39,822 nt of DNA from an uncultured Collinsella sp. (GCA_900755005.1 CAAEEX010000115.1:1-39822); one strand, 5' to 3'; counted from the first letter of the stretch, positions 7,893 to 16,033 are shown. Numbers and translations: made by a program. The notes: generated by a model not told the origin, from the sequence alone.

Positions 7893-8627
7893 ATGTCCGA
7901 GGGCTGGAACATCCTAGTGGTTGATGACGAGCCTCCTATTAGGGCCGAACTACGCTATCTGTTGGAAAAGGATGCGCGTGTGGGCAACATTGCCGAGGCG
8001 GGCAATGTCACCGAGGCCGTGGAGTCGATCCTGTCGAACAAGCCCGACGTGCTGTTTTTGGACATCACGATGCCCGGGCGCTCGGGAATCGAGCTTGCCG
8101 AGACGCTGCAAAACCTAAAGACCCCGCCGGTGGTGGTGTTTGTGACGGCGTTTGCCGAGTATGCCGCCGATGCCTACAACCTCGATGCCGTCGACTACGT
8201 GGTCAAGCCCGTTGAGGACGCGCGTCTGACGAAGGCGCTCGACAAGATCGAGGCCGCTCTGGGTGCCCGCCGCGTCGTCCAGGCTCCGCGCCAGCCGCTG
8301 CGTTTGACGGCAGACCGTGGGGGCAAAAAGGTGTTCATCCCCGTTGCGGATGTCTGTTACTTTGAGGCGCGCGCCGATTTTTGCAATGCGGTCTGCGCCG
8401 AGGGGACGTATCTGATTAATGAGTCGATTTCCTCGCTCGAGCGTCGCTTGGGCTCCGAGGGATTTATCCGCGTCCATCGCAGCTATCTGGTCAATTTGGA
8501 AGACGTGCACAATGTCGAGATCGGCTCCACGGGTCTGATGGAGCTTCGGCTCGACCGCGTGAGCTCGACGGTACCCGTGTCTCGTCGTCGCGCCGCCGAG
8601 GTCAAGTCGCATTTGGGGCTTGCGTAA
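7893..8627 (+). CDS. LytTR-family response regulator (first copy)
   Basis: 244 residues. The receiver domain (about 5-120) shows the acidic pair Asp11/Asp12, the phosphorylation site Asp57 in FLDITMPG, Thr85 and Lys105 in VVKPVED. The C-terminal LytTR domain (about 140-240) carries VCYFEA, the FIRVHRSYLVNL motif and a VPVSRRR end, features of LytR/AlgR DNA-binding domains that recognise spaced direct repeats. It is the evident partner of the sensor kinase just upstream. Targets are unknown; the promoter-like sequence before the next gene could be one. A paralogue lies at 13798-14514. Confidence 0.92.
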   Translation: MSEGWNILVVDDEPPIRAELRYLLEKDARVGNIAEAGNVTEAVESILSNKPDVLFLDITMPGRSGIELAETLQNLKTPPVVVFVTAFAEYAADAYNLDAVDYVVKPVEDARLTKALDKIEAALGARRVVQAPRQPLRLTADRGGKKVFIPVADVCYFEARADFCNAVCAEGTYLINESISSLERRLGSEGFIRVHRSYLVNLEDVHNVEIGSTGLMELRLDRVSSTVPVSRRRAAEVKSHLGLA

Positions 8628-8658
8628 GGGTCGGTGCGCCATCGTTTGCCGTTGCGGG

Positions 8659-8686
8659 TTTGGCATGACTGCGCGGTGGGCATAAT
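8659..8686 (+). promoter_or_regulatory. Possible promoter before the phospholipase-like gene
   Basis: TTTGGC (8659-8664), a 16-nt spacer and CATAAT (8681-8686) lie 33 bases before the start codon. The -35 match is weak. Confidence 0.35.
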
Positions 8687-8718
8687 GGGTGGCATCGAAT
8701 GAAATCGAAAGGATCATT

Positions 8719-9663
8719 ATGCCCGCGCTTATCACCCATCATCTGTTTGGCGAGGAAAGCATCGACCGTCTTCCGCAGGGCGTCATCACGTCCGATGAAG
8801 AGCGCATTGCCTTTATCTTGGGCAACCAAGGCCCCGACCCGTTTTTCTTTCACATTCTGACACCGCGTGTTTCCGACTGCACGCTGCTGGCGCAGGTCAT
8901 GCATCGGTCGCGCATGTCTCGCCAGTTCGCGTGCCTGCGCGACGGCGTGTCGCATCTGCTGCCGCGCGACGCCAGCTTGGGTCGCGCCTTTGCGCTGGGC
9001 CTGCTGTCTCATTACGTGCTCGACCGCAACGCCCATCCCTTTGTCTATGAGCAGCAGTTTGGCATCGTGGAGTCCGATTCAGAGCTTGAGGATTCGAGCA
9101 GTCAGGTCCATGCCGTGATCGAGAGCGACCTGGATGTACTGATGCTGCAGCTTAAACGCGATGGCGCTACGGTCGACGATTACCCGCCGGCGGGCGAGAT
9201 CGTCACCACCGATCGCATCAATCGCGTGGCCGGCGTGCTGATGAGCTATGTTGCCGGGCGCGTGTACGGCATTGACATTCCGGCGGGGGAGTACGGTGCT
9301 GCCGTTGCCAATATGCAGCGACTTTACCGCGCGATTGAGCCGGCCGGCTCCGCAAAGACGCGCGCGATCTCGCTGGTCGAGGGCCTGGTGCACGACTACT
9401 CGCTGCTCGACGGCCTTGCCCATCGCGTGACGACTGAGCTGCCCGAGCGCACCGGTAACCTGGGCCATCTGACATGGAAGAATCCCTTTACCGATGAGGT
9501 CTCGAACGAGAGTTTCCCTGAGGTCTTTGATCGCGCGCTGGTCGATTACGAGTGCACGGTCGCACGTTTTATCGAGACCGGTGACATGGATGCCGTGACC
9601 AGTCACGTCAACTACAGCGGTCGCGTGCTCAATGCCGATGAGGAGTTCGACCGCGAGGAATAG
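8719..9663 (+). CDS. Zinc-dependent phospholipase C-like protein
   Basis: 314 residues. The N-terminus MPALITHHLFGEES and the LSHYVLDRNAHPFVYE segment place His and Asp residues as in the zinc-dependent phospholipase C family (alpha-helical, His-rich). No signal peptide is visible, unlike secreted clostridial phospholipases, so this is probably a cytoplasmic hydrolase of unknown substrate. ATG 8719 was chosen because AAAGGA lies just upstream; the in-frame start at 8689 has none and overlaps the promoter-like stretch. The gene stands alone between the first regulator and an MFS transporter. Confidence 0.75.
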   Translation: MPALITHHLFGEESIDRLPQGVITSDEERIAFILGNQGPDPFFFHILTPRVSDCTLLAQVMHRSRMSRQFACLRDGVSHLLPRDASLGRAFALGLLSHYVLDRNAHPFVYEQQFGIVESDSELEDSSSQVHAVIESDLDVLMLQLKRDGATVDDYPPAGEIVTTDRINRVAGVLMSYVAGRVYGIDIPAGEYGAAVANMQRLYRAIEPAGSAKTRAISLVEGLVHDYSLLDGLAHRVTTELPERTGNLGHLTWKNPFTDEVSNESFPEVFDRALVDYECTVARFIETGDMDAVTSHVNYSGRVLNADEEFDREE

Positions 9664-9764
9664 GGCTCGTGCGTGCCCCTTTGCCGAATCCTTACCGGCG
9701 TTTCTGGACAATTGGGGTACGATGAACTAACTGCATATCGGGCGAATACGAAGGGGCCCTGTCC

Positions 9765-11012
9765 ATGAAATACACCAAGCTCGAGCGTAACTGGGTTATG
9801 TACGATGTGGGCAACTCGGCCCTCGTGCTGCTCAACACCTCGGTGGTGCCCATCTACTTTAACGCCATCAACACCGGCGCTTCTTCGGCCGACCTGGTCG
9901 TCGCCTGGGGTAACGCGCAGACGATCGCCTCGCTGGTCATTGCCATGCTCATGCCCATTTTGGGCGCACTTGCCGACTACGCGGGCAATAAGATCAAGTT
10001 CTTCATGGGCTTTTTCCTGACCGGCCTGGTGCTTTGCCTGGCACAGGCCATCCCCATGTCGGCCATGGCATTTTTGACCGTCTATGTGCTGTGTACCATC
10101 GGCCTTAACTCGTCCATGACGTTCTACGACGCCATGCTGCCCGATATCACCACCGACGAGCGCATGGATGCCGTGTCCAGCTCGGGCTATGCCTGGGGCT
10201 ATATCGGCTCCACCGTGCCGTTCATCATTTGCCTGGCACTCATCATGGGCGGTCCGGCCTTGGGCATTCCCACCATGCTCGCCACGCGCCTGTCGTTTAT
10301 CATCACCGGTGCCTGGTGGCTCATCTTTACCCTGCCGCTCATTCGCACCTATAAGCAAAAGTACGGTCGCGAGCGCGGTCCCGAGGACACTATCGGTCAC
10401 ATCGTGGGCGGCGTGTTTTCCGAGGTGGGACACACCATGCGTGAGATTGCCCACAACAAGACCGTGCTGGTCTACATGATCGCCTTCTTCTTCTATATCG
10501 ACGGTGTCCACACGGTCATCTCCATGGCCACCAGCTACGGTTCGGCCTTGGGCATCGATTCGACCCAGCTGGTGCTGGCGTTGCTCGTCACGCAGTTCGT
10601 GGCTTTCCCGTCCGCCATTATCTACGGCAAGCTCGCCGGCCGCGTGGGCACGCTTAACATGATCATGGTGGCCGTCGCCGCCTATATGGGTATCGTGCTC
10701 TTCGCTGCGTTCTTCCTTAAGACCGCCTTCGAGTTCTGGGTGCTTGCCATCCTCGTCGGCCTGTTCCAGGGCGGTGTGCAGGCGCTCAGCCGCAGCTACT
10801 TTGGCCGTATCATCCCCAAGGAAAAGTCCAACGAGTACTACGGCTTCTTTGATATCTTTGGCCGCTATGCAAGCGTTATGGGCACCTTCCTGGTGTCGGT
10901 TGTCACCTCGCTGACCGGCAACCCCTCGCTGGGCGTCCTGTCCATCGGCGTGCTGCTGGTGGTGGGCTTTATCCTGCTGGTTCGCCTGTCTCGCATGGCC
11001 CAGCCGGCGTAG
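9765..11012 (+). CDS. MFS transporter, UMF1/Atg22-like
   Basis: 415 residues with about 12 membrane helices. The start (NWVMYDVGNSALVLLNTSVVPIYF), the GALADYAGNK loop after helix 2 and the QALSRSYFGRIIPKEK segment in the second half are typical of bacterial relatives of the vacuolar Atg22 transporter (UMF1 family). These are thought to export amino acids or other small molecules; the bacterial substrate is not known. GAAGGGG precedes ATG 9765 at normal spacing. No membrane or regulatory partner is adjacent, and a small non-coding region with inverted repeats follows. Confidence 0.85.
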   Translation: MKYTKLERNWVMYDVGNSALVLLNTSVVPIYFNAINTGASSADLVVAWGNAQTIASLVIAMLMPILGALADYAGNKIKFFMGFFLTGLVLCLAQAIPMSAMAFLTVYVLCTIGLNSSMTFYDAMLPDITTDERMDAVSSSGYAWGYIGSTVPFIICLALIMGGPALGIPTMLATRLSFIITGAWWLIFTLPLIRTYKQKYGRERGPEDTIGHIVGGVFSEVGHTMREIAHNKTVLVYMIAFFFYIDGVHTVISMATSYGSALGIDSTQLVLALLVTQFVAFPSAIIYGKLAGRVGTLNMIMVAVAAYMGIVLFAAFFLKTAFEFWVLAILVGLFQGGVQALSRSYFGRIIPKEKSNEYYGFFDIFGRYASVMGTFLVSVVTSLTGNPSLGVLSIGVLLVVGFILLVRLSRMAQPA

Positions 11013-11064
11013 CGAGGAAAAACGAGTGCGGGGCGGCTATTGTGCCTATCCGCGGTACTCTTTT

Positions 11065-11106
11065 GGAAGTATCCGCATAAATCATTCTGACTTCCGAACA
11101 ATGATT
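11065..11106. promoter_or_regulatory. Two overlapping inverted repeats upstream of the glycosyltransferase
   Basis: GGAAGT/ACTTCC (11065-11070 and 11090-11095) and AATCATT/AATGATT (11080-11086 and 11100-11106) interleave, so only one can form at a time. TATGAT at 11119-11124 could be the -10 box that follows. The arrangement would suit an operator pair. Confidence 0.4.
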
Positions 11107-11140
11107 AGCCCAAGTGGGTATGATGGAGTCAGCTAGGTCG

Positions 11141-11176
11141 CGGGGCGTCGCCTGTGTTTGGCGGCGCCCCGTTTTT
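11141..11176 (+). terminator. Terminator hairpin close before the glycosyltransferase start (possible attenuator)
   Basis: CGGGGCGTCGC (11141-11151) pairs with GCGGCGCCCCG (11161-11171) with one wobble, followed by TTTTTG. It ends about 10 nt before the ribosome site of the glycosyltransferase and 17 nt after a possible -10 box. It may end MFS transcripts or act as an attenuator of the glycosyltransferase-kinase-regulator operon. Confidence 0.7.
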
Positions 11177-11197
11177 GTGTTGCAGGGAGGGAAAGGC

Positions 11198-12385
11198 ATG
11201 AACGCCACGGTCGTGATTCCAACGTATTGGGCGGGCGACGACGCTCGCGCAAACGCCCCTGGCACCTACGATCATTCGACGCGACTCAACGCCGCCAATC
11301 CCGAACTCGACCGTTGCCTGACCTCGCTCGAGCAGGTGCGCGACATTCCACGTATTATCTTGCTGGTGGTTTGCCCGGTTTCTGCCACAGCCGACGTGTC
11401 GTTGCGCGTGCACGACATCGCCAACGCACATCCTACGCTCAAGGTCACCGTTGTCACTAATACTCAGGCATCGCGTATTGCCGATCGTGTGGCGCAGATT
11501 GCACCCAAGGGTTCGGGCGAGTGCGTGAGCCTGCGAGGCTACGGTGCCATCCGTAACATGGGCCTTGCCTGCGCGGCGGTGCTGGGGCACGATGCGGTTG
11601 TCTTTTTGGATGACGACGAGACCGTCATCGACGCCGACTTTATGAAGCGTGCGACGTATGCACTGGGGCAGCAGACGCGCCAGGGCTTGCCGATCTTGGT
11701 CAAAAGCGGCTACTTCTACGATCGCGATGGATCGCCGCTGGCCCCTACGGACAAGGCGGGCATCTGTCATCGCTGGTGGACCAAGCGCATCGAGTTCAAT
11801 CGCTGGATGAAAAAGGCGCTTTCGGGTACCCGCATCTCGCGTTCCAACTACGTGTGCGGTGGCCTGATGGCCCTGCATGCCCGCGCCTTTACCCGTGTGG
11901 CCTTCGACCCGTTTATCACCCGTGGCGAGGACCTCGACTACCTGTTTAACATGCGCATGTTTGGCTACGACGTCTGGTTCGATAACGAGTGGACTGTGCG
12001 TCACCTGCCCCCGGAGTCCGAAAAGCGCTCGCCGCGCTTTATGCAGGACGTGTACCGTTGGTACTACGAGCGGGCCAAGCTGACGTTCGCCGCGTACCAG
12101 AAGGAGCTCATTCCCGTTACGGCGGCATCGCTCATGCCCTACCCAGGCCCGTGGATCTCGCGCGAGCTCGACGACCGTGTGCGCAAGACCGCCATGGTCC
12201 GCAGCGTGTTTACCCGCGAGCACGAGGGCTACCTGCGCATCTGGCGCCATGGTATCGACGAGGCAAAAGCCTATGCGCGACAAAACGCCGCAAGCTACCT
12301 GCGTTTCCAGAGCTTTTGGCCCAAGATTATGGATGGGCTTTGGCGAGACGCACAACTGATCAGTATCCTGGAGGGGGCCGAATGA
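11198..12385 (+). CDS. Glycosyltransferase, GT-A fold (family 2-like)
   Basis: 395 residues. The start MNATVVIPTYW is the nucleotide-binding strand of GT-A enzymes; VVFLDDDE near 140 is the metal-binding DxD region and RGEDLDYLF near 245 supplies the ED acceptor-site motif. It should transfer a sugar from a nucleotide donor to an unknown acceptor. No membrane helix is clear. GGGAGGGAAAGG precedes ATG 11198. Its TGA overlaps the ATG of the next sensor kinase (ATGA at 12382-12385), so the three genes glycosyltransferase-kinase-regulator form one coupled operon. Coupling of a glycosyltransferase to a two-component system suggests that envelope or polysaccharide state and signalling are linked. 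Confidence 0.8.
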   Translation: MNATVVIPTYWAGDDARANAPGTYDHSTRLNAANPELDRCLTSLEQVRDIPRIILLVVCPVSATADVSLRVHDIANAHPTLKVTVVTNTQASRIADRVAQIAPKGSGECVSLRGYGAIRNMGLACAAVLGHDAVVFLDDDETVIDADFMKRATYALGQQTRQGLPILVKSGYFYDRDGSPLAPTDKAGICHRWWTKRIEFNRWMKKALSGTRISRSNYVCGGLMALHARAFTRVAFDPFITRGEDLDYLFNMRMFGYDVWFDNEWTVRHLPPESEKRSPRFMQDVYRWYYERAKLTFAAYQKELIPVTAASLMPYPGPWISRELDDRVRKTAMVRSVFTREHEGYLRIWRHGIDEAKAYARQNAASYLRFQSFWPKIMDGLWRDAQLISILEGAE

Positions 12386-13725
12386 TCGACCGCCGCGCCC
12401 AGCGCGATAGTTCAATATCAATCTTTCGCATCATTGCCGTTGCCTGCGCCATTTGCGTGCTGGTGTACTTTATTTTTGCCCTGGCGACTGGAATCGAGCC
12501 GATCGCGACCGTGGTCGCCTGCGCACTGCTGTGCATCTTTCTGTGCATCTTTATCTTTTTGACGCTCAATCCCGATTCGGTGCGCTCCCAGTACACCGAG
12601 GAGACGCTCTCGGTGGCCTCGGCCATGCTCGAGGACATTAAGGGCGGTCTGACGCAGGAGTCGGCGCGTTTGGTGTGCCAGCGCATTTTGCCCGAGACGC
12701 GCGCCATGACGGTGGCCATCACCGATGAGGACAACGTGCTTGCCTGCGCGGGCGAGTTTGAGGAAAAACTACTGCCAGATTCTCCCATCCACACGCTTGC
12801 CACACGCTACGTTATCGAACATGGCATCGTACAGTCGTTCAACCGTATGGTGGATGTCGTGGGCTCGGACGGCTCGCACAACCAAGTCCCCGCCGGCATT
12901 ATCGCCCCCATCAAGGTGGGCGATCGTACCGTCGGCACGCTCAAGTTCTACTACAAGACCCCGCGCGCCGTCGACCGTACCCAGTACGCGCTTGCCTCGG
13001 GCTTTGCCGAGATTTTGTCCACGCAGCTCGCCATCCACGAGCTCGAGGTGCAAAAGGAACTCACAGCGCGCGCCGAGGTGCGTGCGCTGCAGGCGCAGAT
13101 TAACCCGCACTTCCTGTTCAACACGCTGAACACCATTGCATCGTTTACGCGCACCGACCCGCTGAGGGCCCGCGAACTGCTTCGTGAGTTCTCATCGTTC
13201 TATCGCGCCACGCTCGACAACTCGGGATCGCTTATTCCGGTCTCGCGCGAGGTCGCACAGACCAAGCGCTACCTTACCTTTGAGAAGGCCCGCTTTGGCG
13301 AGGACCGCGTGCTTGCGACGTTCGATGTGTCCGAGGATGTGGAAGATACGCTGGTGCCGGCGTTCGTGATCCAGCCGATTGTCGAGAACGCCGTGCGTCA
13401 TGGTATGGGCGATGACGACGCCCTGAGGATCGACGTGACCGTTCACCAAGACGGCGAGGATGCAATCTTGATTGCCGTGGCCGATAATGGCGTGGGCATG
13501 GATGAGGGTACCGCCGCCAGACTGTTTGACGAGCGCTCTGCCCGTCCCGACGCCAGCTCTCCCCAGGGTGGCGGCGCCGGCGTGGCCATGCACAATATTT
13601 CGGAGCGCATCCATCGCTTTTTTGGGCCGCACTCCTATACGCGTGTCGAATCGGCGCCGGGCAAGGGCACCAAAGTGCTTCTTCATCTTGATTTGTCAGA
13701 GAGCATCTTTGACATTCAAGAGTAA
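12382..13725 (+). CDS. LytS-like sensor histidine kinase (second copy)
   Basis: 447 residues, with the same plan as the kinase at 6474-7859: two N-terminal membrane helices (about 15-35 and 40-62), a GAF-like region, QINPHFLFNT with probable phospho-acceptor His243, QPIVENAVRHG, DNGVGMD and the GAGVAMHNI loop. The match to the first copy is strongest around the phospho-acceptor and in the linker ELTARxExRALQ, so the two arose by duplication. The sensor parts differ more, suggesting different signals. The start overlaps the stop of the glycosyltransferase, and the regulator follows 72 bp downstream. Confidence 0.88.
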   Translation: MIDRRAQRDSSISIFRIIAVACAICVLVYFIFALATGIEPIATVVACALLCIFLCIFIFLTLNPDSVRSQYTEETLSVASAMLEDIKGGLTQESARLVCQRILPETRAMTVAITDEDNVLACAGEFEEKLLPDSPIHTLATRYVIEHGIVQSFNRMVDVVGSDGSHNQVPAGIIAPIKVGDRTVGTLKFYYKTPRAVDRTQYALASGFAEILSTQLAIHELEVQKELTARAEVRALQAQINPHFLFNTLNTIASFTRTDPLRARELLREFSSFYRATLDNSGSLIPVSREVAQTKRYLTFEKARFGEDRVLATFDVSEDVEDTLVPAFVIQPIVENAVRHGMGDDDALRIDVTVHQDGEDAILIAVADNGVGMDEGTAARLFDERSARPDASSPQGGGAGVAMHNISERIHRFFGPHSYTRVESAPGKGTKVLLHLDLSESIFDIQE

Positions 13726-13797
13726 AATAAAAGGCTACGGGCCCAACGTCATGCGACGGATGCCCGGCGTAGTTAGTTGACGAAAGGTTTTATCCCT

Positions 13798-14514
13798 ATG
13801 CTGCGTGCGATGATTGTGGATGATGAAGCGCCGGCTCGCTCGGAGCTTCGCTTCTTGCTCGAGCAAACGGGCAAGATCGGCACGATCACGGAGGCGTCGA
13901 GCGTCCGCTCCGCCATCGAGATGCTTATGGAAAGTCGCGTGGATGTCGTGTTTCTCGATATCTCGATGCCCGGTGCCTCGGGCCTGCAACTTGCCGAGGC
14001 GCTGCATAAGCTCAAAAATCCGCCGGCGATCGTATTTGTGACTGCGTATAGCGACCATGCGGTCGAGGCATTCGACGTGGATGCCGTCGATTATCTGATG
14101 AAGCCGGTCGAGGAAGCTCGCTTGGATCGCGCGATCGAGAAAGTCATGCAACGCGCCAAGCCGGTTACGGACAGCAAGGTGACCATCGAGCGTATCCCGG
14201 TGGAAAAGGGCGGCCGCAAGGTGCTCATTCCCGTGGACGACATTCGCTTTATCATGGCCAAGGACGATTACTCCTGCATCTATACCGTCGATGATCGCTT
14301 TTTGTCGACGACCTCGCTGGCGCAGTTTGAGGCCAAGCTCTGCGACTTTGGCTTCTTCCGTGTTCACCGCCGCTATATCGTCAACTTGGCGTGCGTCACG
14401 GACGTCGAGACGGTGCCCTCGGGCGCCATCCAGCTGGGCATTACGGGCGTCGACGAACGCGTGCCGGTTTCGCGCCGCCGCGTCGTGCCGCTCAAGAAGG
14501 CCTTGAGTCTCTAG
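13798..14514 (+). CDS. LytTR-family response regulator (second copy)
   Basis: 238 residues. Receiver domain with Asp8/Asp9, phosphorylation site Asp54 in FLDISMPG and the LMKPVEE lysine; C-terminal LytTR domain with FFRVHRRYIVNL and VPVSRRRVV. GAAAGG lies 9 nt before ATG 13798; a TTG at 13777 opens the frame earlier but has no ribosome site. It is the partner of the kinase just upstream and a paralogue of the regulator at 7893-8627. The DNA target cannot be deduced. A strong terminator follows. Confidence 0.92.
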   Translation: MLRAMIVDDEAPARSELRFLLEQTGKIGTITEASSVRSAIEMLMESRVDVVFLDISMPGASGLQLAEALHKLKNPPAIVFVTAYSDHAVEAFDVDAVDYLMKPVEEARLDRAIEKVMQRAKPVTDSKVTIERIPVEKGGRKVLIPVDDIRFIMAKDDYSCIYTVDDRFLSTTSLAQFEAKLCDFGFFRVHRRYIVNLACVTDVETVPSGAIQLGITGVDERVPVSRRRVVPLKKALSL

Positions 14515-14520
14515 CGCACT

Positions 14521-14571
14521 GGCCCCGCAGCCCTGTAGACCCATCGTCTGCGGAGCCGTGGGGCCTTTTTT
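14521..14571 (+). terminator. Terminator after the second regulator
   Basis: GGCCCC (14521-14526) with GGGGCC (14560-14565), and inner CGCAG/CTGCG (14526-14530 and 14548-14552), followed by TTTTTT. Confidence 0.85.
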
Positions 14572-14610
14572 GTATGTATCTGCCGAATCGTTTTTTGCGG
14601 AAGGGATCCC

Positions 14611-15078
14611 ATGAACAGTGCAAGCGCCAAGCGCATCGACATCATCTCGGACACCCACGGCTATTTATCGCCTGCGCTCTTGGATGAGCTTGAGGGCGCA
14701 GACCTGATCATCCACGCCGGCGACCTCACGTCAGAGATGGACTACGAGCACCTGTGCACCATCGCCCCTGTGCGGGCCGTATTGGGCAACAACGATTACT
14801 ACCGCGACTACGGCCCCGATGTAGACCGTCTTGCGCTCTTTACCTACGAAGGCCTCAAATTCGCCGTAGCCCACTACCGCGAAGACCTTCCGGTGGGATC
14901 CGTAGACGTAGCCATCAACGGCCACACCCACGTAACCAAAGAAGCCCAAGTGGGCCATTGCTTAGTTCTCAACCCGGGCAGCGCCAGCTACCCCAGAGGC
15001 ACCCGAGGCCCCACCATGGCCAGAATGCTCGTCAAAGATGGCAAGATCATAAGCACCAAGTTTATTGACCTAGACTAA
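14611..15078 (+). CDS. YfcE/MJ0936-type metallophosphoesterase
   Basis: 155 residues, normal length. The calcineurin-like metal-binding set is complete: DIISDTHG near the start, IIHAGD, VLGNND, INGHTH near 110 and a final GSASYPRG. Such proteins are small cytoplasmic phosphodiesterases with manganese or other divalent metals; physiological substrates are mostly unknown. GGAAGGGA precedes ATG 14611. The last third uses codons rare in neighbouring genes (GTA, AGA, ATA, CTA), a change in base use that runs toward the repeat region downstream. Confidence 0.88.
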   Translation: MNSASAKRIDIISDTHGYLSPALLDELEGADLIIHAGDLTSEMDYEHLCTIAPVRAVLGNNDYYRDYGPDVDRLALFTYEGLKFAVAHYREDLPVGSVDVAINGHTHVTKEAQVGHCLVLNPGSASYPRGTRGPTMARMLVKDGKIISTKFIDLD

Positions 15079-15086
15079 CCGCAACA

Positions 15087-15118
15087 AAAACGGGGGATGC
15101 ACAATGCATCCTCTGTTT
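15087..15118. terminator. Terminator-like hairpin after the phosphoesterase
   Basis: GGATGCA (15095-15101) and TGCATCC (15105-15111) form a perfect stem with a 3-nt loop, extended by AAAC/GTTT. Confidence 0.65.
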
Positions 15119-15179
15119 CCATTTGAGCCAAAGGCGGAGCTTCAGCAAGATCCATCAGACCAACCCCGCCGAGGAGCAC

Positions 15180-15210
15180 GCGGGCTAGCCGCGCAGCGGC
15201 GCACGCCCGC
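15180..15210. repeat. Nested GC-rich hairpin
   Basis: GCGGGC/GCCCGC (15180-15185 and 15205-15210) encloses GCCGC/GCGGC (15188-15192 and 15196-15200). It lies in non-coding sequence between the phosphoesterase and the repeat element and has no T-run. Confidence 0.6.
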
Positions 15211-15265
15211 AAAACTGGTTGAATAATGTGACGGCAGGGAGGGTCTCCGGGGCTGAGGGCGGGGG

Positions 15266-15350
15266 TTAAGTTTGTCGCGAGTTCCGCACGCAAAGGAAAG
15301 CACTTAATGTGCTTTCCGTCTTGCGCAGGACTGTAGAGCAGCAAACTTAA
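15266..15350. repeat. Structured intergenic element, copy A (upstream of the str operon)
   Basis: Outer arms TTAAGTTTG/CAAACTTAA (15266-15274 and 15342-15350) are perfect. Inside are CGCAA/TTGCG (15289-15293 and 15321-15325) and GGAAAGCAC/GTGCTTTCC (15295-15303 and 15309-15317) around loop TTAAT. The core from CGCGAG (15276-15281) to GAGCAG (15336-15341) is nearly identical to copy B at 32504-32654; where they differ in the inner stem the changes are paired (A to G with T to C). Function unknown. Confidence 0.85.
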
Positions 15351-15461
15351 ACGGCGGGCCGCCCGGGCCGGGAATCCGCCCCCGTGCACAGGAGGGGATT
15401 CCTTTTGTGTAGGCTTTGCGGAAATGTGCCAATTTTGGGATACGCCCGGCGGCGTGGTCTG

Positions 15462-15490
15462 TTGACGGCACAGCTAACGCCACGTATCCT
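15462..15490 (+). promoter_or_regulatory. str operon promoter
   Basis: TTGACG (15462-15467), a 17-nt spacer and TATCCT (15485-15490) give a good sigma-70-type promoter. It would produce a leader of about 85 nt before rpsL, holding a small AGGGG/CCCCT hairpin. A GGATACGCCCG stretch just upstream (15438-15448) is shared with the rplC promoter region. Confidence 0.75.
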
Positions 15491-15583
15491 ATCGAACTGC
15501 GTGTTTCGTAGGGGGATGCTGACCCCTCGATTCAAGCCGTTGCACTTTACAGAAAGCTGGAATCATTCGAGAAGGAGTACGCT

Positions 15584-15961
15584 TTGCCTACTATTAACCA
15601 GCTGGTTCGCCAGGGCCGTCGTTCCGTGCCCAAGAAGTCCAAGAACGCTGCTCTGCAGCACAACTCCCAGAAGCGCGGCGTGTGCACCCGCGTCTTCACC
15701 ACGAGCCCCAAGAAGCCGAACTCGGCTCTTCGTAAGGTTGCCCGTGTTCGCCTTGTCAACGGCATCGAAGTTACTGCTTACATCCCGGGTGAGGGCCACA
15801 ACCTGCAGGAGCACTCCATCGTGCTCGTCCGCGGCGGTCGTGTCCGTGACCTCCCTGGTGTCCGTTATCACGTCATCCGTGGCGCCTACGACGCTGCTCC
15901 GGTCCAGAACCGTATGCAGGCCCGTTCCAAGTACGGTGCTAAGCGCCCCAAGGCTAAATAA
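15584..15961 (+). CDS. rpsL: 30S ribosomal protein S12
   Basis: 125 residues. S12 lies at the decoding centre and helps control accuracy. TSPKKPNSALRK (Lys43) and GEGHNLQEHS are conserved. At residue 88 the usual Lys of GGRVKDLPG is Arg (GGRVRDLPG); a Lys88 to Arg change is a known streptomycin-resistance substitution in Mycobacterium tuberculosis S12, here apparently the natural state. The start is TTG 15584 with GAAGGAG 6-7 nt upstream. First gene of the str operon; rpsG follows after 72 bp. Confidence 0.97.
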   Translation: MPTINQLVRQGRRSVPKKSKNAALQHNSQKRGVCTRVFTTSPKKPNSALRKVARVRLVNGIEVTAYIPGEGHNLQEHSIVLVRGGRVRDLPGVRYHVIRGAYDAAPVQNRMQARSKYGAKRPKAK

Positions 15962-16033
15962 GCAGATAACGTTTTGATACTTTCGCCGTGTGCCGCCTAA
16001 GGGCCGCACGGTAGACACTTAAGGAGATTTCAC

